Part shown: positions 55,585-64,000 of the stretch, piece by piece | Numbering within the stretch: position 1 is the first letter of the stretch | Layout of the letters: each line of letters opens with the position of its first letter | NCBI RefSeq assembly: GCF_018614055.1 | Contig: NZ_JAGGPB010000002.1 | Span: forward strand, 1 to 64,000 | Length of the DNA stretch: 64,000 nt | Direction: 5' to 3' | DNA from: Streptomyces sp. ISL-98 | GTDB lineage: Bacteria; Actinomycetota; Actinomycetes; Streptomycetales; Streptomycetaceae | The notes under the pieces: generated by a model | The model's input: only the letters and a program-made list of their open reading frames with translations | The model's database searches: none | What the model was told of the DNA's origin: nothing | Program-made: the position numbers and the translations under genes

Positions 55585-56763
55585 TCAGCTGACGGAGACC
55601 TCGGGCTCGCCCGACGCTGTGACAACCGGGGCGCCAGAGGCGACGCCGTCCTTCTCCATCTGCTCGGCGATCTTCAGCGCCTCTTCGATGAGGGTCTCGA
55701 CGATCTTCGACTCGGGGACGGTCTTGATGACCTCGCCCTTGACGAAGATCTGGCCCTTGCCGTTGCCGGAGGCGACACCGAGGTCGGCCTCACGGGCCTC
55801 GCCGGGACCGTTGACGACGCAGCCCATGACGGCGACGCGCAGCGGCACCTCCATGCCGTCGAGCCCGGCCGCCACCTGGTCGGCGAGCTTGTAGACGTCG
55901 ACCTGGGCGCGGCCGCAGGACGGGCAGGACACGATCTCCAGGCGGCGCTGCTTGAGGTTCAGCGACTCCAGGATCTGGAGGCCGACCTTGACCTCCTCGG
56001 CGGGAGGGGCCGACAGGGACACGCGGATGGTGTCGCCGATGCCCTCGCTGAGCAGCGCGCCGAAGGCGACCGCGGACTTGATGGTGCCCTGGAAGGCGGG
56101 GCCCGCCTCGGTGACGCCGAGGTGCAGCGGGTAGTCGCTCTGGGCGGCGAGCTGCCGGTAGGCGTTGACCATCACGACCGGGTCGTTGTGCTTGACCGAG
56201 ATCTTGATGTCGCCGAAGCCGTGCTCCTCGAAGAGGGAGGCTTCCCACAGGGCGGACTCGACGAGCGCCTCCGGGGTGGCCTTGCCGTACTTCTGGAGCA
56301 GGCGGGCGTCGAGCGATCCGGCGTTCACGCCGATACGGATCGGGATGCCGCTCGCGGAGGCCGCCTTGGCGATCTCCTTGACCTTGTCGTCGAACTGCTT
56401 GATGTTGCCCGGGTTCACCCGGACCGCCGCGCAGCCCGCGTCGATGGCCGCGAAGACATACTTCGGCTGGAAGTGGATGTCCGCGATCACCGGGATCTGC
56501 GACTTGCGCGCAATGGTCGCCAGCGCGTCGGCGTCGTCCTGGGTCGGGCAGGCCACTCGTACGATCTGGCAGCCGGACGCGGTCAGCTCCGCGATCTGCT
56601 GCAGCGTCGCGCCGATGTCGGACGTCCTGGTGGTCGTCATCGACTGCACCGAGACGGGCGCGTCCCCGCCTACAGCCACCGATCCGACCTGGATCTTGCG
56701 GCTGACCCTACGGTCGGCGAGCTTCGTCGGAACGGACGGCATTCCGAGAGAAATTGCAGTCAT
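55585..56763 (-). CDS. ispG: 4-hydroxy-3-methylbut-2-en-1-yl diphosphate synthase
   Basis: 392 aa from ATG 56763; an extension to 56871 is not conserved in character. The TIM-barrel part has [35 protein letters not shown] and [16 protein letters not shown]. The [4Fe-4S] part has cysteines in [12 protein letters not shown] and [12 protein letters not shown]. It carries out the sixth step of the MEP isoprenoid pathway, reducing MEcPP to HMBPP. It is preceded by the RseP-type protease and dxr, so two MEP enzymes share the transcript direction. Confidence 0.96.
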   Translation of the reverse strand: MTAISLGMPSVPTKLADRRVSRKIQVGSVAVGGDAPVSVQSMTTTRTSDIGATLQQIAELTASGCQIVRVACPTQDDADALATIARKSQIPVIADIHFQPKYVFAAIDAGCAAVRVNPGNIKQFDDKVKEIAKAASASGIPIRIGVNAGSLDARLLQKYGKATPEALVESALWEASLFEEHGFGDIKISVKHNDPVVMVNAYRQLAAQSDYPLHLGVTEAGPAFQGTIKSAVAFGALLSEGIGDTIRVSLSAPPAEEVKVGLQILESLNLKQRRLEIVSCPSCGRAQVDVYKLADQVAAGLDGMEVPLRVAVMGCVVNGPGEAREADLGVASGNGKGQIFVKGEVIKTVPESKIVETLIEEALKIAEQMEKDGVASGAPVVTASGEPEVSVS

Positions 56764-56902
56764 CTGCTGTGCAACCCCAAGGTGTGGATCAAGGTCCCGA
56801 GATCGGCGGGCTCCGGACTTCGAGGTTACGTCACCGCGAAAGCCCGGAGCACACCACGTCGGCAAACCCACTCAATGGTGGGCCGCCGGTGAGCCGCACG
56901 TG

Positions 56903-58204
56903 TCAGGAGATTCGGACGGGGTTCACCACGTCCGCCACCAGCACCAGCGCGGTGAAGCAGATGAAGATCCCGGCGACGACGTACGCGACGGGCATCAGCT
57001 TCGCGACGTCGAAGGGGCCCGGGTCGGGACGCCGGAAGACCTTCGCCACATTGCGCCTCAGCGACTCCCACAGGGCTCCCGCGATGTGCCCGCCGTCGAG
57101 CGGCAGCAGCGGCAGCATGTTGAAGAGGAAGAGGGAGAGGTTGAAGCCCGCGATGAGGAACAGCATCATCCCCATGGTGTTCTCCATAGGCAGTCCGAGC
57201 CCGAGGATCTCGCCGCCGACGCGGGCCGCGCCGACCACGCCCATGGGGGAGTCGGCCTTGCGCTCCTCGCCATTGAAGGTCGCGTTCCACAGGTCGGGGA
57301 CCTTGGAGGGCAGGTCGATGAGCGACTGGACGCCGGACTCGATCATGACGCCCATGCGGTCCAGCGAGTCGGTGAAGGACAGCGGGACGACGGCCGTGCC
57401 GGGGCCGAAGCCGAGATAGCCGGCCTGGACGGTCTCGCCCTCGATGGGCTGTCCGTCGGCGTCCTTCTTGGCGACCGTGTTCGACACCAGCTTCGCCGAC
57501 AGGACCTTCTCCTGGCCGTCGCGCTCGATCGTGATGCGGGCCGGGCCGATGGTGTCGCGGATACGGTCCGACAGCGTCGCCCAGTCCTCGACGGGCTTGC
57601 CGTTGAAGGCGACGATCTTGTCGCCCCTCTGCAGGCCTGCGGCCTTGGCGGGCGACACCGGGTCGCTCTTCCTGCATTCGCGGTTCTCGCTCTGCGCGAC
57701 GACGCAGGGGACGACCGAGTCGACGGTGGTCGTCTGCTGGTTCAGGCCGACCGTCATCATCACGCCGATGAAGAGCGCCACGGCGAGGATGAGGTTCATG
57801 AAGGGGCCGGCGAACATCACGATCACGCGCTTCCACGGCTTGCGCGTGTAGAAGAGCCGGGTCTCGTCGCCGGGCTGCAGTTCCTCGTACGCCGCCGAGC
57901 GGGCGTCCTCGATCATGCCGCGCCACGGGGATGTCGACCGGGCTTCGATCTTGCCGTCGGCTCCCGGCGGGAACATCCCGATCATGCGGATGTAGCCGCC
58001 GAGCGGGATCGCCTTGATCCCGTACTCCGTCTCGCCCTTGTGCCGGGACCAGATGGTCGGTCCGAAGCCGACCATGTACTGCGGCACGCGGACGCCGAAG
58101 AGCTTGGCGGTCGTGAGGTGACCGAGCTCGTGCCAGGCGATGGAGATGAGCAGCCCGGCAAAGAAGATGACTATCCCGAGGACCGTCAACAGGATCGTCG
58201 TCAT
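56903..58204 (-). CDS. rseP: RseP-type site-2 intramembrane metalloprotease
   Basis: 433 aa. Zinc-binding HELGH is at residues 25-29 in the first transmembrane helix ([11 protein letters not shown]), with the third ligand in [12 protein letters not shown] near the C-terminus. Three to four hydrophobic segments frame a PDZ domain ([23 protein letters not shown]). It cleaves membrane substrates such as anti-sigma factors (compare Rip1 of mycobacteria); the target here is unknown. Its start overlaps the dxr stop by four bases. Confidence 0.94.
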   Translation of the reverse strand: MTTILLTVLGIVIFFAGLLISIAWHELGHLTTAKLFGVRVPQYMVGFGPTIWSRHKGETEYGIKAIPLGGYIRMIGMFPPGADGKIEARSTSPWRGMIEDARSAAYEELQPGDETRLFYTRKPWKRVIVMFAGPFMNLILAVALFIGVMMTVGLNQQTTTVDSVVPCVVAQSENRECRKSDPVSPAKAAGLQRGDKIVAFNGKPVEDWATLSDRIRDTIGPARITIERDGQEKVLSAKLVSNTVAKKDADGQPIEGETVQAGYLGFGPGTAVVPLSFTDSLDRMGVMIESGVQSLIDLPSKVPDLWNATFNGEERKADSPMGVVGAARVGGEILGLGLPMENTMGMMLFLIAGFNLSLFLFNMLPLLPLDGGHIAGALWESLRRNVAKVFRRPDPGPFDVAKLMPVAYVVAGIFICFTALVLVADVVNPVRIS

Positions 58205-59472
58205 GCGCGAGCCTCCGCTGTTGCCTGTGCTGCGATTTCACGGGCCCGGGCTCGTGCCCAGGTCTCGGCTTCCAGGACGTCCGCGACCGTGAGCGAGGTT
58301 CCCGTACGCGGGGTGCCATGCTCGGCCACTACTTCGGCGACCGTATCCACGATTCCTGTGAACGGCAGCCGCCCGGCGAGGAACGCGTCGACGCACTCCT
58401 CGTTCGCGGCATTGAACACCGCGGGAGCCGTGCCCGCGAGCGTACCGACATGTCGGGCCAGTCCCACGGAGGGGAAAGCGTCGTTGTCGAGCGGGTAGAA
58501 CTCCCAGGTCGACGCCTTGGACCAGTCGAAGGCGGGCGCGGCGTCCGGGACGCGTTCGGGCCAGCCGATGCCGATGGCGATCGGGCCGCGCATGTCGGGC
58601 GGGGTGGCCTGGGCGAGGGTCGAGCCGTCCGTGAACTCCACCATCGAGTGAACGTATGACTGGGGGTGGACGACGACCTCGATGCGGTCGAAGGGGATGT
58701 CGTAGAGCAGGTGCGCCTCGATGACCTCAAGACCCTTGTTGACCAGGGTGGCCGAATTGACCGTGATCACCGGGCCCATGGCCCAGGTGGGGTGCGCGAG
58801 GGCGTCCTCGCGGGTGACGTTCGCCAGTTCCGCCTTCGTACGTCCGCGGAAGGGGCCGCCGGAGGCGGTGACGACGAGCTTGCGGACGTCGGCGCGGGTG
58901 CCGCCGGCCAGGGCCTGGAAGAGCGCGGCGTGCTCGGAGTCGACCGGGATGATCTGGCCGGGCTTGGCGAGCGCCTTCACGAGGGGGCCGCCGACGATCA
59001 GCGACTCCTTGTTGGCGAGCGCGAGGGTGCGGCCGGCTTCGAGGGCGGCGAGGGTGGGCGCGAGGCCGATGGATCCGGTGATGCCGTTGAGGACGGTGTG
59101 GCATGCGGATGCGGCGACCTCGGTGGCGGCCTCGGGCCCGGCGAGGATCTCGGGGAGGGGCTCTGTGTTCCCGGAGTTCCCGTACCGCTCCTTCAGCGCC
59201 TCGCGCAGGGCGGGCACGGCGTCCTCGCGGGCGACCGCGACGGTCCGGACGTTCAGCTGCCGCGCCTGCTCGGCGAGCAGCCCGACCCGGCCGCCGGCCG
59301 CGGAGAGCGCGGTGACACGGAACCGGTCGGGGTTGCGGAGCACCAGGTCGATGGCCTGGGTGCCGATGGACCCGGTGGAGCCGAGGACGACGATGTCCCG
59401 GCGGCCTTCGGACGCGTCGAAGGCGATGTGCGGGTCGGCAAGAGGGGCTGGGCTGTCGCTCATGCCCCCCAT
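58201..59472 (-). CDS. dxr: 1-deoxy-D-xylulose 5-phosphate reductoisomerase
   Basis: 423 aa; ATG 59463 is an alternative start three codons in. The NADPH motif is [11 protein letters not shown] (residues 30-40), and [25 protein letters not shown] and [12 protein letters not shown] are the substrate and metal sites. [16 protein letters not shown] and [14 protein letters not shown] complete the family signature. It converts DXP to MEP, the committed step of the MEP pathway. It is translationally coupled to the downstream protease gene. Confidence 0.96.
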   Translation of the reverse strand: MGGMSDSPAPLADPHIAFDASEGRRDIVVLGSTGSIGTQAIDLVLRNPDRFRVTALSAAGGRVGLLAEQARQLNVRTVAVAREDAVPALREALKERYGNSGNTEPLPEILAGPEAATEVAASACHTVLNGITGSIGLAPTLAALEAGRTLALANKESLIVGGPLVKALAKPGQIIPVDSEHAALFQALAGGTRADVRKLVVTASGGPFRGRTKAELANVTREDALAHPTWAMGPVITVNSATLVNKGLEVIEAHLLYDIPFDRIEVVVHPQSYVHSMVEFTDGSTLAQATPPDMRGPIAIGIGWPERVPDAAPAFDWSKASTWEFYPLDNDAFPSVGLARHVGTLAGTAPAVFNAANEECVDAFLAGRLPFTGIVDTVAEVVAEHGTPRTGTSLTVADVLEAETWARARAREIAAQATAEARA

Positions 59473-59487
59473 TGTTGCCGCAATGGC

Positions 59488-60765
59488 TCACCAGGCGGAC
59501 AGCGAGTCCCCGCGGAAGCCCTGGCCGAGCAACTCCGGGAACGTACCTTCGAATTTCGGCAGCCGCCGGGCCACGGCCCACCATGCCTCCGGATCCTCGC
59601 CCAGCGCGGCGCGGGCGAGCTCGGCGGTGCGGGTGCGGGCGGCGGCGACGGCTTGCGGCCGGTCGAAGTGTTCGAGATGGCCGAGCCAGCATTTCTCGTC
59701 GATGGCAGCGCGGGCGGGCGCGCCGTGCAGCACGATGTCGTCGCCCGTCAGCAGCCCGTCCGCCAGAGCCTGTTTGCGCAGGTGGTACTGGGGCCGGCTG
59801 TCCGTGTCGAGCCGGGCGAGGGCCTTGAGCGCGTCGGCCCGCGCGAGGGGGTCCCGGCACGGTTCGCGGCGTACGGGCAGGGCGTCCAGGAGGGCGCTGC
59901 TCAGGCCCTCGATCCCGGGGCCGCCCGTGCTGATGTGCCCGGTGGCCGCCGCCAGTTCGGGCAGCGTGCCTTCGAAGGTGTGGGCGCGGCGCCCGAAGTC
60001 GGTCCAGTCCTCGATCCGGTCGGCGAGGACAGGGTGCAGGACATGGCCCGTCGCCTCCCGTACGGCGGCTGCCTCCGCCTCGTTGAAGCGGAGCCCGCCG
60101 CGTATCTGGACGGTGGGGAGGAGGAGGGTGCGGTGGGCGGGGGCCATGTGGCGGACGAGTTCGGCGGGAGTGATCGCGCCGGTGCGTACGGCACGTACGG
60201 TCGGCCGGTACCACCAGCGGCCGTACGTGCGCGTGCCGCGGGTGTCGAGCAGTGCGAGCACGGCTTCGCGTGGGCACTCGCCGCTCAGGACGAGCGCCTC
60301 GACGGCGCCGGGCGGCAGCGGCCGGCGGCGATGCTCGCTCAGCAGCACGTGCGGGTCGAGGACGTGCGGCCGGTCCAGGATGCGCAGGGCGTGCCGGACC
60401 CGCTGATGGCCCCTGAGCAGCTCTACGAGCTCACGCGTGGCGAGCACGGGCTCCTGCGGGGCGGGGGCGATGGACCGCCGCATCGCGCCTGTGGTCCGGC
60501 GGTGGAAGTAGACCGATCGGTCGACCTCGTACTCCCCGCACTGCATCAGCCTCAGCAGCAGCGCGCGGTCGCTGTACCGGTTGCGCGCGAGGGCGACGCG
60601 GTCGCGGGGGCTGCCGCCTTGGGACAGCACGTGGTTCACGGTCTGCGGCACCGGCGGGTACAGGGCGAGGAGTTCGTACCGCTGCCTGGCGTCGAGCCGG
60701 TCCAGCAGTGCGGGGACGACGGCGCTCGGCACGTCCCGCAGGAGCAGGGACAGCCCGCTGATCAT
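59488..60765 (-). CDS. Hypothetical helical protein
   Basis: 425 aa from ATG 60765, coupled to the lipoprotein gene (ATGA overlap). No family recognised. It is helical and Leu/Arg-rich with a repeated layout: LLLRDVPSAVVPALLDRLDARQRYELLALYP, LVELLRGHQRVRHALRIL, SALLDALPVRREPCRDPLARADALKALARL. This looks like an alpha-solenoid of HEAT-like character. There is no signal peptide or membrane segment. It ends 15 bases before the dxr start. A protein-binding scaffold is a guess from fold alone. Confidence 0.6.
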   Translation of the reverse strand: MISGLSLLLRDVPSAVVPALLDRLDARQRYELLALYPPVPQTVNHVLSQGGSPRDRVALARNRYSDRALLLRLMQCGEYEVDRSVYFHRRTTGAMRRSIAPAPQEPVLATRELVELLRGHQRVRHALRILDRPHVLDPHVLLSEHRRRPLPPGAVEALVLSGECPREAVLALLDTRGTRTYGRWWYRPTVRAVRTGAITPAELVRHMAPAHRTLLLPTVQIRGGLRFNEAEAAAVREATGHVLHPVLADRIEDWTDFGRRAHTFEGTLPELAAATGHISTGGPGIEGLSSALLDALPVRREPCRDPLARADALKALARLDTDSRPQYHLRKQALADGLLTGDDIVLHGAPARAAIDEKCWLGHLEHFDRPQAVAAARTRTAELARAALGEDPEAWWAVARRLPKFEGTFPELLGQGFRGDSLSAW

Positions 60766-61610
60766 TTGGTGCCGACCGCGGCCTCGAACTTCTCCCACTG
60801 GGCGTCCAGGACCTCCTTCGGCACTCCCCCGATGTCCTTGGTGTCGATGATCTCGCCGCGGAAGGAGAGGGTGGCCGAACCGGCGCGTACGACCGTCAGG
60901 TACTCGTGGAGCTTCAGCTTCCCCTTCACGTCGAGAATCGTGAAGTGGTACGCCCTCGCCTCGTCCGCTCCCTCGCCGAAGTCGGGCGCCTTGACGGGCT
61001 CGACCTTGAGGTACTTGCCCTTCGCGATGGCCCGCTCCTCGGTGAACCCGTCGGCGCACTCCTTGCCGGCCTCGGCGACGTCCTTCATGACGCGGGCGGC
61101 GTCGCCGTTCGCGTACGAGCGGAGCTGGACGGAGACGGTCAGGCCGAGCATTTCGTCGGGGACGTCGACCCGGCGGTTGACCTCGGTCCTGAGTTCGTAG
61201 TCGGTGACTTCGCCGGCGAGGCTGACGAGGGGCTGGCAGACGGCGGGGTCGGCGGTGTATTCCTCGCCGTTGGGCCCGCCGAGGGTGAACTCGGAGGCGG
61301 TGTACTTGCCGACGGTCTCGCCGTCGGTGAACGCGGCGGCGGTGAGCTGGGCCTCGGTGAGCGGCTTGGGCCCGCTCGCGGCCTTGCCGGCACTGGCAGT
61401 GGGTGTGCCGTCCGGCTTCCCGTCGTTCTTGCCGCCCTTGTCGGTGCCGCTGTCACTGCCGCCGCACGCGACCGCCCCCGCGAACACGACTCCGGCCACG
61501 GCGACGGCCGCACCCTGCCGCCGCGCCCGCAGCTTGCCCAGCTTCCCCTGCTTGCCCGCCCAGAACATCTGCTTGCCCGCCCAGAACATCTGCTTGCCCG
61601 CCCAGAACAT
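60762..61610 (-). CDS. Putative lipoprotein with triplicated start segment
   Basis: 282 aa from ATG 61610, with an AGGGG site. The first 21 residues are three exact copies of MFWAGKQ, each copy bringing its own in-frame ATG (61610, 61589, 61568). A basic n-region (KLGKLRARRQ), a hydrophobic core and the lipobox AVACGG follow, so the mature protein is probably lipid-anchored. The Asp/Gly/Lys-rich linker leads to a globular domain (FTDGETVGKYTASEFTLGG, YHFTILDVKGKLKLHEYLTVVRAG). No named family. Only the outermost ATG has a ribosome-binding site. Confidence 0.75.
   Translation of the reverse strand: MFWAGKQMFWAGKQMFWAGKQGKLGKLRARRQGAAVAVAGVVFAGAVACGGSDSGTDKGGKNDGKPDGTPTASAGKAASGPKPLTEAQLTAAAFTDGETVGKYTASEFTLGGPNGEEYTADPAVCQPLVSLAGEVTDYELRTEVNRRVDVPDEMLGLTVSVQLRSYANGDAARVMKDVAEAGKECADGFTEERAIAKGKYLKVEPVKAPDFGEGADEARAYHFTILDVKGKLKLHEYLTVVRAGSATLSFRGEIIDTKDIGGVPKEVLDAQWEKFEAAVGTK
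61548..61610 (-). repeat. Three tandem 21-bp repeats at the lipoprotein start
   Basis: Exact copies at 61548-61568, 61569-61589 and 61590-61610 (plus-strand unit CTGCTTGCCCGCCCAGAACAT). The unit is a multiple of three and encodes MFWAGKQ, so copy-number change would lengthen or shorten the N-terminus in steps of seven residues without breaking the frame. Confidence 0.95.
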
Positions 61611-61689
61611 CGCTGGCCCCTGGTTCTGTTGATGCGTAAGTGAAGGGTCGATTGTGGTGCATGGGAGTGGGCGGCGTCTGCGTCGAGCG

Positions 61690-62928
61690 CTACCAGGTTC
61701 GCTGAAGCGCCGCGAAGGCCTCGTGGAAGTCCGGGAAGGTCTTCCGTACGCATCCGGGGTCGTCGAAGGTCATGCCGGGCGCGGTGTGCAGTGACGTCAC
61801 CGCGAACGACATCGCCATGCGGTGGTCGCCGTGCGTCGCGATCTCGGTGGGGCGGGGCGTGCCGGGCCCGATCTCGATCCAGTCGGGGCCCGTGGCGACC
61901 GTGACGCCCATCGAGCGCAGGTTCTCCGCGCAGGCCTCCAGCCGGTCGCACTCCTTCACGCGAGTGTTGGCGACGTCCTCGATACGGACGGGGGCGTCGG
62001 CGTACGGCGCGATGGCCGCCAGTGTCGGCATCGTGTCGGAGATGTCGCGCATGTTGACGGTGAGGCCCTTGAGCATGCCTGTGCCGCGGACCGTGGTGCT
62101 GTCGGCGGTGATACGGACATCGGCGCCCATCTGTTCCAGTACGTCGACGAAGCGCAGGTCGCCCTGGAGCGCGCCCGTGCCGAGCCCGGGGACGGTGACT
62201 TCGCGGCCCGGCGACACCGCTGCGGCGGCGAAGAAGTAGCTGGCGGTCGACGCGTCCGGTTCGACGGCGTACGTCGTCGCGCGGTAGCCGCCGGGCCGTA
62301 CGTCGAAGGTGTTGCCCTCCCGCGTCACTTCGGCGCCGAAGCTGCGCATCATCGCGAGCGTGATCTCGACGTACGGCGCCGAGACGAGGTCCGTGACGTC
62401 GATGCGCAGGCCCTCTGCCGTGAGCGGGCCGAGCATCAGCAGCGCGGTCAGGTACTGCGACGACTCCCCTGCGTCCAGGGTCAGTTCGCCGCCCTTGATA
62501 CCGGCGGCGGTGATGCGCAGCGGGTGGTGGCCCTCCGCCTCCTCGTGGCGCAGGTCGACGCCGAGCGTACGTAGTGCCTCGGTGAGCGGGGCGAGGGGGC
62601 GGCGGCGCATCTGCGGGGATGCGTCGAAACGATACGTACCGGAGGCGCCGGCCGCCGCAAGGGTGGGCAGGAAGCGGGCGGTGGTGGCGCCGTCGCGGCA
62701 GTAGACGTCGGCCTCGTCGACGGCGGGCCCTGACGGCCGCCCCTCGACGCGCCAGGCACCGGCCTCGCGCTCCAGCCGGTACCCGAGACGGCCGAGCCCC
62801 TCGGCGAAGCCCTCGGTGTCGTCCGAGCGCAGCGGGCGCAGCAGGGTGGTGGTTCCGGCGGCCGCGGCGGCGAGGAAGAGGGCGCGCGCGGTGACGGACT
62901 TGGATCCGGGAATGTCTACGACGGTCAC
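61690..62928 (-). CDS. aroA: 3-phosphoshikimate 1-carboxyvinyltransferase (EPSP synthase) family
   Basis: 412 aa from GTG 62928, with an AGGA site ten bases upstream; a start at 63015 would add 29 residues of poor composition. PGSKSVTARALFLAAAA (K10 and S11 contact shikimate-3-phosphate), YCRDGATTARFLPTLAA, GESSQYLTALLM, EPDASTASYFFAAAAV, RDISDTMPTLAAIAPYA, RVKECDRLEA and THGDHRMAMSFAV identify EPSP synthase. The N-terminus VTVVDIPGSKSV is short. Streptomyces usually have a main aroA elsewhere, so this may be a second, specialised copy. Confidence 0.88.
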   Translation of the reverse strand: MTVVDIPGSKSVTARALFLAAAAAGTTTLLRPLRSDDTEGFAEGLGRLGYRLEREAGAWRVEGRPSGPAVDEADVYCRDGATTARFLPTLAAAGASGTYRFDASPQMRRRPLAPLTEALRTLGVDLRHEEAEGHHPLRITAAGIKGGELTLDAGESSQYLTALLMLGPLTAEGLRIDVTDLVSAPYVEITLAMMRSFGAEVTREGNTFDVRPGGYRATTYAVEPDASTASYFFAAAAVSPGREVTVPGLGTGALQGDLRFVDVLEQMGADVRITADSTTVRGTGMLKGLTVNMRDISDTMPTLAAIAPYADAPVRIEDVANTRVKECDRLEACAENLRSMGVTVATGPDWIEIGPGTPRPTEIATHGDHRMAMSFAVTSLHTAPGMTFDDPGCVRKTFPDFHEAFAALQRTW

Positions 62929-63052
62929 GGACGTACATCCTGCCGGGCGGGGACACCGGCCCGCCGACTGTTCCGCGCTTTGGACGGCCACAGGGGCAGG
63001 CGGCCTCGTGGCCACCTGCCCCTCCGTCCGTCCTCCGGTACTGCGCCGCGCG

Positions 63053-64000
63053 TCAGCGGATCGGGCGGTGGACGTTTTCCTTCTGCGAGGGGCCGGGATT
63101 CGCTTCGGCGATCCAGGGGCCCTCGCCGCTCGGGTCGATGATGCCTTCCTCCAGCCAGGTGTACGTACCGGACAGGACGCCCTTGACGACCTTGTTGTCG
63201 AGGTCGTCGGTGTTGGTCCACAGGCGCGTGAAGAGTTCCTCGACGCGGATGCGGGACTGGCGGCAGAAGACGTCGGCCAGTTGGTATGCCTCGCGGCCGT
63301 GGTCCGAGGTCGTGCGCAGGAGTTCGGCGCGTACGCAGGCGGCGCTCATCGCGAAGAGCTCAGCGCCGATGTCGACGATCCGGCCGAGGAAGCCCTGCTT
63401 CGTCTCCATGCGCCCCTGCCAGCGCGACATGGCGTAGAAGGTGGAGCGGGCGAGTTTGCGGGCGGTGCGTTCCGTGTAGCGGAGGTGGGCGGAGAGGTCG
63501 GGGTGGCCCGACGGGTGGAACTCGGCGTACGAACGCGGGAGTTGGCCGGGGCCAGTGACGAGCTTGGGCAGCCAGCGGGCGTAGAAGCCTGCCGCGTTCG
63601 CGCCCGCCTTCGCCTTGGCCGACAGCGGCTTCTCCGGGTCGATGATGTCGCCGGCGACCTTCAGGTGGGCGTCGACCGCCTCGCGGGCGATCAGGAGGTG
63701 CATGATTTCCGTCGAGCCTTCGAAGATGCGGTTGATGCGCAGGTCGCGGAGGATCTGTTCGGCGGGGACGGCCCGCTCGCCGCGCGCCGCCAGGGATTCC
63801 GCGGTCTCGAAGCCCCGGCCGCCGCGGATCTGGACGAGTTCGTCGGCCATCAGGCAGGCCATTTCGCTGCCGTACAGCTTGGCCAGGGCCGCTTCGATAC
63901 GGATGTCGTTGCGGTCCTCGTCGGCCATCTGGGACGACAGGTCCAGGACCGCTTCGAGGGCGAAGGTCGTAGCGGCGATGAAGGAGATCTTCGAGCCCAC
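63053..64000 (-). CDS. Acyl-CoA dehydrogenase (5' end beyond the window)
   Basis: The frame is open through base 64000, so the N-terminal part is missing. The visible 315 residues start in the C-terminal helical domain (SKISFIAATTFALEAVLDLSSQ), with ELVQIRGGRGFETAESLAAR and NRIFEGSTEIMHLLIAREAVD, in which the Glu of FEG is the likely catalytic base. About 180 further residues follow, as in large VLCAD-type enzymes. It oxidises acyl-CoA to enoyl-CoA using FAD. It ends with PSQKENVHRPIR about 125 bases upstream of the aroA-type gene. Confidence 0.93.
   Translation of the reverse strand: MGSKISFIAATTFALEAVLDLSSQMADEDRNDIRIEAALAKLYGSEMACLMADELVQIRGGRGFETAESLAARGERAVPAEQILRDLRINRIFEGSTEIMHLLIAREAVDAHLKVAGDIIDPEKPLSAKAKAGANAAGFYARWLPKLVTGPGQLPRSYAEFHPSGHPDLSAHLRYTERTARKLARSTFYAMSRWQGRMETKQGFLGRIVDIGAELFAMSAACVRAELLRTTSDHGREAYQLADVFCRQSRIRVEELFTRLWTNTDDLDNKVVKGVLSGTYTWLEEGIIDPSGEGPWIAEANPGPSQKENVHRPIR

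Noticed and set aside
58666..61200. 844-codon plus-strand open frame opposite dxr and the genes upstream
   Set aside because: Antisense shadow; the minus-strand genes carry clear family motifs or coupling overlaps.

Overview
The window is high-GC actinobacterial DNA, almost certainly from a Streptomyces chromosome. The evidence is codon bias, GTG starts, DUF397 and XRE-DUF5753 regulators, and the gene order around nusA-infB. A divergent type VII secretion (T7SS/ESX) locus lies next to ordinary core genes. From general knowledge, S. coelicolor also carries its esx locus beside the nusA-infB region.

Bases 1-14 kb are an accessory polymorphic-toxin island. The left edge holds the 3' part of a very long proline/threonine-rich secreted protein with two separate toxin-like domains: a papain-fold glutamine-deamidase-like domain (Cys-His-Asp) and a C-terminal PD-(D/E)XK-like nuclease domain. 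It overlaps an Imm49-family immunity gene. That is followed by a YrhB/Imm35-like small protein and a P-loop NTPase ending in one WD40-like blade. This three-gene module is duplicated at 8.5-10.3 kb. In the second copy the immunity and YrhB-like genes are fused by loss of a stop codon and the NTPase is truncated. A SUKH-like protein, small membrane proteins and gene remnants follow.

Bases 14.1-20.1 kb hold a second small T7SS substrate cassette (WXG100-like protein, T7SS-signal scaffold protein, membrane protein and a partner), an IS3-family remnant next to a displaced fragment of the T7SS PPE-like gene, and a WhiJ-like regulatory trio (frameshifted XRE-DUF5753 protein, DUF397 protein, HATPase). 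Several genes here are frameshifted.

Bases 20.1-34.6 kb are the T7SS locus. Leftward genes are eccB, two WXG100 genes, a mycosin, a PE/WXG-like gene, a PPE-like gene, a second mycosin, a small conserved gene and a decayed membrane-protein gene. Rightward genes are eccE, an associated cytosolic protein, a very large MinD/ParA-like ATPase with a Q/P/G-rich N-terminus, and a DUF397 gene. The EccC ATPase and EccD channel are not in the window.

Bases 34.6-41.7 kb hold a membrane protein and an oligopeptide-type ABC transporter (binding protein, two permeases, two ATPases). Bases 41.7-50.0 kb, read leftward, are rimP-nusA-ylxR-infB-DUF503-rbfA-truB-ribF, the translation/transcription-factor operon. 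Bases 50.2-52.1 kb hold a small rightward operon (lipoprotein, ferritin-like protein, kinase-like protein). Bases 52.2-64 kb, read leftward, hold a partial acyl-CoA dehydrogenase, an AroA-type enzyme, a lipoprotein with three tandem start-codon repeats, an unknown protein, dxr, an RseP-type protease, ispG, two acetyltransferases and proS. The dxr and ispG genes serve the MEP isoprenoid pathway.
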